Shown: piece by piece, positions 1 through 9,991 of the stretch
Layout of the letters: each line of letters starts with the position of its first letter
How positions within the stretch are numbered: the first letter of the stretch is position 1
Source of the DNA: Welwitschia mirabilis
Lineage: Eukaryota; Gnetophyta; Gnetopsida; Welwitschiales
Reading direction: 5' to 3'
Length of the DNA: 41,032 nt
NCBI GenBank assembly: GCA_051453625.1
Contig: JBOZIK010000001.1
Location: forward strand, 160,652,381-160,693,412
The notes under the pieces: generated by a model
Seen by the model: the letters and a program-made list of their open reading frames with translations, nothing else
What the model was told of the DNA's origin: nothing
Databases searched by the model: none
Translations under genes and position numbers: made by a program

Positions 1-770
1 TCTTTGTACAAATTTTAATCAACCTTCTTACCATGCTCATCCTTATTTAGTTTTGTACTTTGACTCATTAGGATATATTTGGTTTTATACTCCTATAATC
101 CATTCTTAACCAATAAATTTTTAACATATTTAGTTTTAAAAATAAATGTACCTTATTTATGTTACATTGATTGAAGTCCTAAGAAGTTACTCATCTCTCC
201 AATTAGACTCATTTCAAATTCATCCTTTATAATCTTACCAAACTTCTTACACAAAAATTTATTAGTAGCACCAAAAACGATATCATTTACATATATTTTA
301 TTAATACTAAAATATTTACCATATGTTTTAATAAATAATGTAACATCATATGTACCTCTTTTATATCTATTTTCTATTAGATGTTCTGAGAGTTTCTCAT
401 ACCAAGCTCTACATGCTTACTTAAGACATAGAGAGCCTTTTTCAATCTATAAATATAATATGATTTATGGAAGTTAATAAAAACCTTTAGGCCACTTAAC
501 ATATACCTCCTCTTATAGTACATATGTAGAAAGGGACTTTTGACATTCACCTTATAGAGTCTGAATTTTTTAATACAAGAAAAGGATAAGATCATTTTTA
601 TAAACTTCATACATGCTACTAATGCAAAGGTTTCTTCAAAGTATATGCCTTCTTGTTGGTTGTATCCTTTAACTAATAGCATTACATTTTTTTAATAATT
701 TTACTATTTTCATTTGTTTTATTTCTAAAACCCCATTTTGTGTCAATGCCTAGTGTATTAGATGATCTTA
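1..770 (-). pseudogene. reverse transcriptase domain of copia element A (broken)
   Basis: Reverse transcriptase copies retrotransposon RNA into cDNA inside the virus-like particle. The longest open piece is 377-682 (101 aa). It shows the copia RT N-terminal pattern: a VKGYNQQEG motif, then EETFA, then a VKSPFL block and KKALY. The catalytic YVDD box lies at 282-293 and reads YVND, so one metal-binding aspartate is lost. The frame shifts between the two parts. Homologous RT pieces occur at 3490-3770 (B) and 26990-27861 (D). It has no start codon of its own because RT is part of a polyprotein. This is a dead copy. Confidence 0.85.
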
Positions 771-1289
771 GAGTGAGTTCTTAGACATCATGCTTTTCAA
801 ATTGATTAAGTTCCTCTTACATTGCTACCATCTAATGCTTATCACTTTTTACTTTATTGATAGTTTTGAGTTCTACCTATGAGATATATGCCACAAAGCT
901 AGAAAATTCCTTAGCATGGCTTCAAGTTTTAATACAATCATATGGACTACCTATGATATTGCTTATGAAATGACTTCTATTTAGTTTAATCATGTTTGAA
1001 TAGGTTTCCTTATTCGTTTCTTATTTCTTCTCTTCATTTCTATTTAATTGTGCTTGAGAAGTACTAGATGGTTATTTAAGCTATATGAAAATATAATCAT
1101 CCTACACATAAATAGAAGTTAAGTCAATATGATATATTTTGACATTTATAATTTTTTCTATCACATGATTTTTATTATTAAACACTTGATAAGCTTTACT
1201 AATAACGGAGTAGCCATAAAAATGCTATTATCAACTTTGGAATTGAATTTTCTTAGCTTTTATTTTTCATTTAAGATGATATATTTTAA

Positions 1290-1910
1290 ACCAAATACAT
1301 GAAAATCATTTACTGAGGGTTTCTTACTAGATCATAGTTCATATGAGGTTTTGGTAGTAAAGTGTCTTACTAGAATTCTATTAGAAACATAGCACATAGT
1401 GTTAATGGCTTATGCCCAAAAATAATATGAAACCTATTAATCATGTAGAAATTGTTCTTGCCATTTCATCTAGAACTCTATTCATTCTTTTAACAACTAT
1501 ATTTTGTTATAGAGTTCTTGATGTAGAGAAGTGATGAAGGATACAAAATTTTTTACAAAAGTCTCTAAACCTTACACTGTTAAATTTTTTATCATTAGCA
1601 CTTCTTATTATTTTGATTTTATATCACATTTGGTTTGGTAATCTAATACATCTTAGAAAAAATGTTGAATGCCTCATCCTTATGTGAAGGACGCCTATCC
1701 ATGTGAAATGAGGGTAATGATTAATAATAGTTATATAATATATTTTCTTACTAAGAATTTTCATAGGAGGCATACCAAATATATCAAAATGCAAAATATC
1801 TTAGGAACATTCAATAGTGATAGAGTTTTTCTTATCAAATCTTACTCTTGTTTATCAAAGCTTTGTAACTTAAGAACTCCTCTTACCATATCTTTTAAAG
1901 ATAAGATTTC
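1290..1910 (-). pseudogene. integrase core fragment of copia element A (broken)
   Basis: Minus-strand translation in several frames gives pieces of the copia integrase core. A HKDEAFN block sits near 1670-1690, and C-terminal core text of the kind found before the RT linker lies at 1300-1500. The same order and spacing are seen in B (4460-4960) and D (35454-36480). Integrase inserts the cDNA into chromosomal DNA using a D-D-E triad; the triad cannot be read through in one frame here. The upstream part (HHCC finger, protease) would lie to the right and is lost at the gap starting at 1911. Confidence 0.65.
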
Positions 1911-2010
1911 NNNNNNNNNNNNNNNNNNNNNNNNNNNNNNNNNNNNNNNNNNNNNNNNNNNNNNNNNNNNNNNNNNNNNNNNNNNNNNNNNNNNNNNNNN
2001 NNNNNNNNNN
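1911..2010. other. assembly gap (100 N)
   Basis: One hundred N. Copia A ends at its left edge and a gypsy-type LTR starts at its right edge, so the junction between the two elements and any target duplication are hidden here. Confidence 0.98.
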
Positions 2011-3481
2011 TGTAGGTCAGTCTAAAACTTATGTAATTTTTATAGTTTGAGTCATAATATAAATTTAAACTAATTCAAACTTATTAAAATTAGTTTTTAG
2101 GGGTATTATAATGAGTATAGCTTAAGGAAATTAAGTCTATTTTATTTTTACATTTTTAAATTATTAATTACAAATTTTTAGTTTTAATGTGTTCTAAAGG
2201 CTAAGAAAATTTGTAATTAATTTTAATAATAATAGAAAATAATCTAATGCAAGTACCAAATTATTTTAAATATTAAATATGATTTATAGTTAAGTAATGT
2301 TTATTTTTCTATCCTTTTTATATACTATTTGTCTTTCGTGCATAAGCATTAGGGATGTCTACTTAATGATTCTAGAGATGTGTAGCCCAATTAATTTGCC
2401 TTATCAGTATCTTTTTCTAATAAAATCTGCATATATTTTACTAAATTTATTTTGATATAGATATTTAGTAATGATAAAGAGGGTTTTCAAGTTAACTTAG
2501 TTTCATAAATGGAGCATGTCTTTATGATAAAAATTAGATGTATTAATGTGTCTTTTTTAAAGAATTACTATAATGTAAAAAAATGAAGAGATGTTTTCTT
2601 TCATTTATTTTCATTACTACAGTTTTAAAATGTATGATTTTCCTTTATGTAAAACCAAAAAGATTCTTCTACATTTTATTTTCTTCTGTATAATTTTTTT
2701 GTTAAAATAAACTCAATGATGATTAGAATTATTTTTATTACATAAACAACCCATTAAATATTCACATATTGTATGCTTGCATTTATATGGTGTATTTATT
2801 TAACTAAACCAAGATAATCTCAGAAATTATTCATTTCCATATTTAGATTTCATCACCAAGGTGGGTTACATTATACTTTTATTTCCAAACCCTTGTGGAA
2901 GTGGNNNNNNNNNNACTTAATATCTCAAGTCATTGGTATTAAAAGATCATGCTACACCATCTTATAATGCTTCAAGGAAGCGGGGGTTACTTGTAAGCAT
3001 GCATCCACCTCATGTACCATCTGTCACCTATATTGGAGGTATATTGAGATGAAGTCTAAGCCTATGGAGTTGAGCCTAGCGATGTTTATATAGTTTAGAA
3101 CTTGAAGTAAAACCAACTCATGTCTAGAGGGCGGCCATATATCAAGTAGGAGATGCAATCTCCTATTATATTGGTTAGGCACTATCTTAAAATTTATCCA
3201 GTGTATTTGATAAAATAAGTTAACATCCCATCAACTTTATACAAGATATTTTATGTGGTAAAATAAAGCTAGAAATAAATATAGAACATAATTTTGACAT
3301 CGTTATTGTATGCAAACCAAAAGGGTCTATAGTTAAATAGTAATTATGTTATTTAATTATTTAAAATATTATAATATTTTAATAGGTTTTAAATAGGAAT
3401 TGATCCTAGGTCCCATTGTGCATATTAGCTAATAATGTAAAAAAAATACTTAATTAGGGTAATTAAAGTTAGGGTGTTACA
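2011..3481 (-). repeat. gypsy-type LTR ('LTR-B'), minus orientation, probably solo or truncated
   Basis: On the minus strand this starts TGTAACACCC at 3481, a common start for plant gypsy LTRs. On the plus strand its left end begins TGTA right after the gap. Its reverse complement aligns with 9992-11375; for instance the block around 2840-2880 (CCACCTTGGTGATGAAATCTA on the minus strand) recurs at about 10677-10700. No primer site, polypurine tract or pol domain adjoins it, and both sides are copia pol, so it looks like a solo LTR inserted in or between copia fragments. Ten N (2905-2914) interrupt it. The left end may continue into the gap. Confidence 0.65.
2163..2221. repeat. hairpin with 16-bp perfect stem near the end of LTR-B
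   Basis: ATTAATTACAAATTTT at 2163-2178 is the exact reverse complement of 2206-2221, with a 27-base loop. Weaker versions of the same arrangement occur in the related LTR pieces near 9750-9815 and 40505-40560. A conserved stem near an LTR end could act in RNA 3'-end formation, but that is a guess. Confidence 0.6.
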
Positions 3482-3489
3482 TAAACATA

Positions 3490-3770
3490 GTCTATTTTAT
3501 GAGAGTTAGTAAACCCTTTAAGTTGCTCAACATACACTTCCTCTTCAAGTACTCCGTTTAGAAAGGAACTTTTGACATCCATCTGGTAGAGTCTGAATCC
3601 TTTGATACATGCAAAGGCGAAAAGCCTTCTTATCGACTTCATACGAGCTATGAGTGCAAAGGTTTCTTCAAAGTCTATGCCTTCTTGTTTATTATACCCT
3701 TTTGCTACTAACCTCGATTTGTTTTACTAACCTTGATTTATTTCTAAAGACCCATTTTGTGCTAATAACA
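3490..3770 (-). pseudogene. reverse transcriptase N-terminal part of element B
   Basis: Minus-strand translation shows the copia RT entry blocks in order: [16 protein letters not shown], then a [11 protein letters not shown] block with the catalytic-region aspartate, then [11 protein letters not shown]. The first of the three RT aspartates is kept. The domain stops at 3482, where LTR-B begins, so the YVDD palm and the RNase H are absent. There is no start codon because it belongs to a polyprotein. This is one of the best preserved pol stretches in the window, yet it is too short to be functional. Confidence 0.85.
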
Positions 3771-4459
3771 GGTCTATTGGATGGATTTGGAGTAATTTTC
3801 TTGACATTACACCTTTCAAACTAATTAAGTCCCGCTTGCATTGCTAGCATCTAATGTTTATCACTCTTTACTTTATTGAATTTTTTGGGTTCTACCTGTG
3901 AGATATATAATGTAAATTCATAGAATTATTTAATAAAGCTTTAAGTTTAAATATGACCATATGAACTACCTATGATATTACTTGTAGAATTTCTTATCTT
4001 TAATCTGATCATGTTTAAAGAGGTTTCCTTAATATTTCTTCTTCTTTCTCCTCCTCACTATCTGAATGTGCTTGAGGATCATTTGATAATTGTTCAATTT
4101 GTATGGGAGCATAGTCATCTTGAACACAAATAGAAGTTGAATCAGTATCATCTATTTTGATGTTTATAGTTTTCTCTATTACACAAGTTTTGTTGTTGAA
4201 TGCTCAGTAGGCTTTACTGATCATGAAGTAGCCTAAAAAACTTTCATTATCAACTCTAGAATCGAATTTTCTTAGCTTACTCTTTTCATTTAAAATGAAA
4301 TACTTTGAGCCAAAAACATGAAAATAACTTACTAAGGGTTTCTTACCAAACCATAATTTGTATGGGGTTTTGAAATTAAAGCATATTACTAGAACTCTAT
4401 TGGAAATGTAACATGTAATGTTAATGGCTATTTTAAGAAATGATATGAAATCTATTTAT

Positions 4460-4960
4460 CATGCATCATTGTTCTTGTTATTTCATTTAAAATCCTATTA
4501 TTTCTTTTAGCAACTGCATTATATTCTAGAGTTCTTGGTGTTGAGATTAGTGAGGAATATTAAATTATTTACAAAATTTGCTAAACCTTTCATTTTTAAT
4601 ATCTATGTCATTATCACTTCTTATTATCTTAATATTGTATTCCTTTTGGTTCTATAACCTAATATACAACTTAGAGAAAATGTTAAATGCCTCATCCTTA
4701 TATGAAAGGAAGGATAACCATGTAAACCAAGAGTAATTATCAATAATAGTTAGATAATATGTTTTTTGACAAAGGATTTCCATGGAAGATGAACCAACAA
4801 TATCAAGATGTAAAAGATCCAAAGGACGTTTGATTGTAATAGTGTTTAACCTTACCCTTATTTTCTTTTTTCTGACATGCCTTACAAACCTGATAATTAA
4901 AGTGTTATAACTTAGGAATTCCTCTTATCATATCTTTTAAGAAACAAATTTTAAGCAAGT
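4460..4960 (-). pseudogene. integrase core of element B (broken)
   Basis: The minus strand shows the copia integrase core: an HLDIVG block (first catalytic Asp kept), a YKDEAFN block and an IIRSDN block (second catalytic Asp kept), followed by a degraded third part with stops. Upstream, around 4870-4960, is a CKACQKK piece typical of the zinc-finger region before the core. The spacing matches D's integrase. Stops and frame changes mean no product. Confidence 0.75.
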
Positions 4961-5149
4961 ATTTATTTAATTTTCCAAACTTCTGGTGCCATAGCTTTGT
5001 TTCACTTGTAGTGCTTAACAGACACTTGGTTTTCTCATTATAGATATCTTATGAAGTAGTGATATAGATGTTAGATTTTCTAGCTATAACAAATAAGATC
5101 TTGTTTAAGTTACATTCTTTGATAATGCAATCATCTTTAAGGAAAATTA

Positions 5150-5480
5150 AAGAAAAATTTGCATTACAAACTAACACTTAAAAGATTATGTAGCAATCCT
5201 TCTACAAAGAAAACATATTTTGCCTTAGGTAGATTATCTCCTTTAATGGTTCCAATATCTCTAATAGAAGCCTCTATATCATTATCCAAGGTAACCACTC
5301 CTTTGTCTTATTTTATCAATGTGGTCAATCTAGATTTGTTTTTAGTCATGTGTCTCGAATACCCACTGTCAATATTTCAAGCATGTTTCGTTATGGTTTA
5401 TAGTGCAATCTGAGCTAAGAGAGCTAGTCTTGATTTTAGAATCTATATGTTCTTTGGTTTAGCCTGCACAAGACATTATA
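5150..5480 (-). pseudogene. aspartic protease and pre-integrase region of element B
   Basis: At about 5349-5377 the minus strand reads DSGYSRHM, the active-site motif of copia aspartic protease with the catalytic Asp kept. Downstream is the usual pre-integrase text ending in LLHNLLSVS near 5190-5210. The protease would process Gag-Pol. The plus-strand ORF at 5159-5413 is only a shadow of this region. Stops are present. To the right, before the primer site, there is no gag, so the protease abuts the leader after a deletion. Confidence 0.75.
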
Positions 5481-5602
5481 CCATACTTCTTGTCATTTTG
5501 ATACTATTAGTGTAACATTTGATGTTAACTTTAAGAGAACAATTAAATTGATAATGACACATAAACCCAGAATTTCTACTATTAAAAATCTTCAAACTTA
5601 AT

Positions 5603-5614
5603 GCTCTAATACCA
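5603..5614 (-). other. primer binding site of element B (initiator tRNA-Met type)
   Basis: The minus strand reads TGGTATTAGAGC, one mismatch from the plant initiator-Met primer site TGGTATCAGAGC. Three T residues separate it from an LTR end ...TTACA at 5618. It fixes the element's orientation and the inner edge of its 5' LTR. Confidence 0.8.
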
Positions 5615-5617
5615 AAA

Positions 5618-6060
5618 TGTAATGCCTTGATTATAAGACTTTGAATGATAAAGAAATACTAACTAAAAAGAATATATTATTATTCTAGCTAAATATTTAT
5701 ATATGTATATATTTCTATACACTTGGCTAGAACTTAAAGATTAAAATCATCTAATCTAGGGTTTGTATGTCCAACATGAACAAGTTTGCAAATGACTATT
5801 GTTTGAGTTATTTAAACTTAAAATAATATAAGAGTAAAACTGTAATTGATTGTTTGAAGCTTACAAAGCAAAGCTAATAAACCTTAGCTTACAAACAACA
5901 TTTATACATACATAAGCTTGAGTATTTCTACAAGTTGGCAAGGCTATAATATTTAATATATTAACATTTATACTTAAGAAGGTTTAAATACTTCCACAAG
6001 ATGGTACAGCTTTAGTCATAAAATTTAGTTGCGATATCTATTATATAGGAATTTAGAAAT
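5618..6060 (-). repeat. 5' LTR of element B (inner edge clear, outer edge unknown)
   Basis: The LTR begins TGTAATGCC on the plus strand next to the primer site. I see no second copy in the window, so the outer end cannot be placed; 6060 is a minimum guess before the SINE-like head. The sequence is AT-rich with no coding signal. Confidence 0.45.
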
Positions 6061-6104
6061 TGATGGTTAAGGAGATGGATATAAATTTCATCTATAAAAA
6101 TTTA

Positions 6105-6195
6105 ATCTCTATTTCCTCTTGGGTTTGAACCTCTAACCTCACCTTTAATACCCTTATGACTTAGCCACTACGCAAACTCTAATTAATTGAAAAGA
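6105..6195 (-). mobile_element. SINE-like tRNA-derived head (possible)
   Basis: On the minus strand an A-box-like TGGCTAAGTCAT (about 6153-6164) is followed after about 35 bases by GTTCAAACC, a perfect fit to the B-box GWTCRANNC (about 6121-6130). This is the internal RNA polymerase III promoter layout of plant SINEs. The SINE tail would run left from about 6110. I cannot find clear target duplications or a poly-A/T end, and a tRNA cloverleaf is not formed, so this is only a likely call. Confidence 0.4.
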
Positions 6196-6199
6196 ATAC

Positions 6200-7487
6200 A
6201 CTATGTGTCTACTAAATAATGACTACTTCTAAAAGGGTTTTAAGGAATAAAAGGGTTATACAGTGAGCCTCCCATAACTGAAACTCATACCTTAGAGTTG
6301 GGAATTCACTTTAAGTTTCTCAGTGTTGTTGTCATCAGTGGCAAATGTAACATAATGAAGTCTTCTCCATCACCTAAGATATTTTCAAAATGACTAGAAA
6401 ATATTTAAAGTGAAAGTTATAACCTTTATGAGTTTGGCTTGAAAGCCCCACAACTCCACAACTCCATCCACGTGCACTCCCATTGAAAGTTTTGCATAGG
6501 GTTGTTTTCTTACAGAAATACATCTCACAGGAGGCCTTGCACAGTTCCTAGAGGCAAAATGTAATGGCAAATGAAGGCATTACAGTGAAAGAAACCCAAG
6601 AAGAACCTCAAGGTGCATTTAAAGAGAGCGCCAAATGAACAACAAGGGAGAGGAATCATTTTACTTCAAGGTGAAGGAGATTAAAAATCAAAGAAGAAGG
6701 CACTGCATTTGAGAATAAAAATAGAAAAACACACTGGAGGTTTTCTCATGCTGTAGGGAGAGAGAGGTGTGTAGCAGAAGGGTGACACACCGGCGAGGAA
6801 GACGCACTACACAGGAAGGGAAACACGCTAGAAAGGAAAATGCACAGTAGGAAAAAGAATGCGCTAGAAGTGGAGACATTACAGAAAAAAAGAGACAGTG
6901 CAATGAACATCGTTTGATTTCAAAATGACAAAGCTATGAGAAGTCAGTTGCGGATCTTCAGATTTAATGATTTACACATTAACGCCATCATTGCAAACTC
7001 CAACTCCACTCTTGAAAAATCAGAATAGAAATTTTCATACTTTGGATTTTACATTGTTGAAGGCCAAGCTAATTGTGAGGTTTTGGGCCCTCATATGATA
7101 ACTAAAAATTACTTGTTTACTACTAGAGAGATAAGGACTAGAATGCATTTATCCTTGGAGAACATGCAAATGCGACCATGTCAGTGAAGCTAGGAAGATG
7201 TGTTCTCACATATTGATCAATATTGACTCAACTTTACATGGTCATCATTAAATAACAGAAAGAAATGCAATATGACTCCTAAATAGTTGTCCATAACATA
7301 ATATAATGGTAAAGAAGAATAAGAAATCAACAAGCAGACGAAGTTTTGAATCCAAGCGCATATGTAGGACGGTTTTAATGTCAATTAAAAATTATGCCTA
7401 ATATATTAAGGAACACAAGCTCTCCATGTATGGTTCCTTCTTCTTTAATTACATATAGCTTCCCCCTTTGGAGGTGGTCCTTACCAT
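6200..7487. other. no gene seen; contains a T-poor purine-rich stretch
   Basis: There is no coding or retroelement motif I can support. Roughly 6565-6905 is strongly purine-rich on the plus strand and resembles in words and bias the stretch at 25010-25600 (for example GACGCACT and GCATTACAG occur in both). The 71-aa minus-strand ORF at 6688-6903 is a by-product of this bias. Confidence 0.5.
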
Positions 7488-7671
7488 GACATCACTCTTA
7501 AAGAATTGTTTTAAATCATAATGCTATTTTTCTAATGCCCTTCGAACTATTTATTTATGATACTATTTAAATAATTATTAATGCTCTTTAACATATTTGT
7601 TTAAATTAGTATTTAAATAATTACTAACGCTCTTCAATAGATTTATTTAAGATAACATTAAAATCATTATA
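7488..7671. repeat. 46-bp tandem repeat, about four copies
   Basis: Units start at about 7488 (weak), 7534, 7580 and 7626, spaced exactly 46 bp. Each carries a GCYCTT block and then an ATTTAAATAATTA-type block. The units differ at several positions, so the array is old. It lies just outside the X1 LTR homology, or inside it if that LTR extends further left. Confidence 0.75.
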
Positions 7672-7888
7672 TTAGGGGAAGGGAACCACATGTCTCTTAC
7701 TTGTTAATCAAATATTAATAAATGAACATTAACACTATATTCAAGGCATAATACCAATATTTAATACTCACAATTAGACTATAAATCTTTAAGAGAATTT
7801 TGCAATTGATGCATAAAAATAAATTGCCCAACTTTATACTTTATTAGATAATAACTCAAGAAAGGATATCCTCAAAGTAACATTCAAT

Positions 7889-8837
7889 ATAATTTCAAGG
7901 TAATTACATAACTAAATATTTCATACTTCTCAACAAAATTCTTCAAGAAAAGCATAAGAAATATATGATCAAATCTTTATATTTCATTGCAATAATATAT
8001 TCCAAGGAATATATTCACTATGCAATGCTTAATATATCAAAACTGAGATATTTCATAAAGCTATAAGGGACACACATAATAACAATAGAGATTAACTATC
8101 AATGCACATTCAATAAAACATCATTCAAGAAAGGTACATAGTGCCTTCAAATTACTATTACATAAGTTTAGAAAATTTCAGGACTCATGAAGGAAGTACA
8201 ATTTCATTCTATAAAATTTTCNNNNNNNNNNNNNNNNNNNNNNNNNNNNNNNNNNNNNNNNNNNNNNNNNNNNNNNNNNNNNNNNNNNNNNNNNNNNNNN
8301 NNNNNNNNNNNNNNNNNNNNNAAAGTCTTTTCATAAAAATAAGCTAGACTTAAGGGAAGGAGAACTCTATTTATAACAAGATAACATGGGTAAAGTGAAT
8401 CGACTCAAGAATACAGAAGGACACATCATGAGCCAATAGTAATGATGAGGGTTTCATAACATCTCATAAAGGGTTGCCTGGGCATTAGGCATTTTAATAA
8501 TATTTAAAAGAAAATGCTTTCTATTCCATCACATTTAATCATGATAATAAATAAAAATAACAAGCCTCCATAATTAACATTTAACTTCTAGGAAGGTGTA
8601 ACAATAATAAAAGTAAATGATATCATCACCACTACAAGAGCATTTTTGAAGATTATAAAGGAATATTTTAGTCTTTTTAAGACAAAAAGGACTCAAGGCA
8701 TAATTTTTAATATAAAAGCACCTCAAAAACATAATATCTAAATTAGTTGAAGATTTCAAATTAATTAAATTTTTTAAATAATTCAATAAACTGAATCTTT
8801 GCACCTTTTCAAAAGAAATAAAAATATGGACGTGACA
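7889..8837 (-). repeat. gypsy LTR 'X1', left copy, with a gap inside
   Basis: It aligns in the same orientation with 14096-15999. Matching blocks include the region before the gap (about 7935-8221 to 14150-14425) and after it (8322-8837 to 15450-15999). On the minus strand the LTR starts TGTCACGTCC at 8837, typical of plant gypsy LTRs, and a TATA-like box (TATAAATAG, minus) lies at 8367-8375. The 100-N gap at 8222-8321 replaces roughly 1 kb present in the right copy, including its 91-bp repeats. The left edge is uncertain. No polypurine tract lies to the right, so it is not flanked by an intact internal region. Confidence 0.7.
8222..8321. other. assembly gap (100 N) inside X1 LTR
   Basis: One hundred N. 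Comparison with the right LTR copy suggests about 1 kb is missing here, including a tandem repeat that may have defeated assembly. Confidence 0.95.
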
Positions 8838-9289
8838 TATCTATGGGTTATAAGGATGGTCTAGTCACAACTAACACCTCTTTATGATTAAAACCAAACT
8901 ATTTATGTTCATAATTGTTGAAGTGGCATTTGTGAATCATAAGGGTGTTCTAATTAGAAACTTGATGTCTTTATATGTTTCAAACTAAAGTATCTTCTTT
9001 CATAATCATTGAGGTAATATTTGTAGGTCATAAGAATGGTCCAATTATAACCCTAGTGCTTCCTTATGGTTAAACCTGAAGTATCTACTTTCATAATCAT
9101 TAAGGTGGCATCTGTAAATCATAAGGTTATTTATGCAGAACCCTAGTGTCCTCTTATAATTAAGACTGAGGTATCTACTTTTACGATTATCAAGGTGGCA
9201 TCTATAGATCATAGAATGGTCCAATCATAATCCTAACATCCTCTTTTCATCAAAACTAAAGTATCTGCTTTTACAAGTGTTGAGGTGAT
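8836..9289. repeat. 91-bp tandem repeat, five copies, abutting the X1 LTR end
   Basis: Units begin at 8836, 8927, 9018, 9109 and 9199, with the next unit broken at 9289: spacings 91, 91, 91, 90, 90. Each unit has CAT-TGT-ATCATAAGG near its start, a GTCC/GTCT-AATT block, a CTTATGATTAAA block, then AAGTATCTACTTTCATAATCATT-AAGGTGG at its end. Copies are well diverged. The first unit overlaps the last bases of the X1 LTR. No coding potential is seen. Confidence 0.9.
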
Positions 9290-9599
9290 GTCTCTGGGAT
9301 CTACCATAGTCACATCACATCACTTTATTATCAATTCAGTACTTATTAACATCTTGTTAAGGTCAGATCAACATCATATCAATGGTTACTTCAACATAAT
9401 TTTATTATCACATTATTAGTACTTAAAAATTCTTTCTTTTATCATCATAAATAGAAATATAAAGGGGTTTAATTCTTTTATTGGTTTTCTTTTTTTATTG
9501 GTGTTTTGTTCTAAGTAAGTCATTCTCTTAATTTATTCTTTTATGATTCATTTATTGCTTCTCTTTTATCTTTTTCTCTTGTACAAGTATAGTGGAATA
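9290..9599. other. nothing recognised
   Basis: AT-rich sequence with T-runs near 9480-9590. No ORF, repeat or retroelement motif that I can support. Confidence 0.5.
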
Positions 9600-9991
9600 T
9601 TGTAACAATTCTAAAAACTTAGGCAATTTTTACACTTAAAGTATAATTTTAGAAAATATATTTATAGGAATTTAAACTCAATGAAATTAAGTTTTATAGA
9701 TCTTATTATAAGTTTAATCTAAGAAAAATTAGCATAATTTATTTTTATCTTCATTAATAATTAATTACAAAGTTTTAATTATGATGCCTTCTATAATTTT
9801 TAAAAAATTATAATTAATCCTATTAATTATATTAAAATTACATAAGAAAAATATGTTAATAATTAAAAATTTAAAATAAATAATGATTAAAATAAATTTA
9901 TTTTATATAATTTTTATTGATTATCCTTTAATAAAATTATGATCTATACTTTCTTACTAAGGTATTTATTCTTGAATAATAAGTAAAGTTA
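9600..9991 (-). repeat. gypsy LTR-B family fragment (end portion)
   Basis: It begins TGTAACAATTC and aligns with the left end of 2011-3481 (shared CTAAAACTTA and AATTTTTA blocks and the ATTAATTACAAA hairpin region). It also aligns with the two halves of a split LTR at 20461-20603 and 40413-40700. It stops where the plus-strand LTR-B copy starts at 9992. Confidence 0.55.

Larger units (their letters stand above)
1..1910 (-). mobile_element. Ty1/copia element A, pol fragment (RT to integrase), truncated
   Basis: The minus strand encodes a decayed copia pol. Going right to left it reads integrase, the integrase-RT linker and RT, and it leaves the window at base 1. It is colinear over about 1.5 kb with element B (B 3482-4955 matches A about 450-1910) and resembles the pol of D, so A, B and D are related Sirevirus-like copies. 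No LTR is visible: the right side ends at an assembly gap and the left side is cut by the window. Stops and frameshifts occur throughout, so it is not coding. Orientation and class are clear from the RT and integrase motifs. Confidence 0.85.
3482..5617 (-). mobile_element. Ty1/copia element B, internal region with pol and PBS (decayed)
   Basis: Read right to left: primer binding site (5603-5614), a short leader, protease, integrase and the first part of RT, which stops abruptly at 3482 where LTR-B begins. There is no gag with a zinc knuckle between the primer site and the protease, so gag has been deleted. The RT and integrase pieces are less mutated than those of A, with several motif residues kept. 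It is the same family as A and D by colinearity. It cannot be autonomous: gag, the RT palm and RNase H are missing. Confidence 0.85.

Noticed and set aside
1669-2025. 118-aa plus-strand ORF spanning the first gap
   Set aside because: Open only because N positions are read as X; antisense to copia integrase.
5159-5413. 84-aa plus-strand ORF
   Set aside because: Antisense to the protease of element B with its DSG motif.
6688-6903. 71-aa minus-strand ORF
   Set aside because: Lies in the purine-rich T-poor stretch where stops are rare by composition; no motif.
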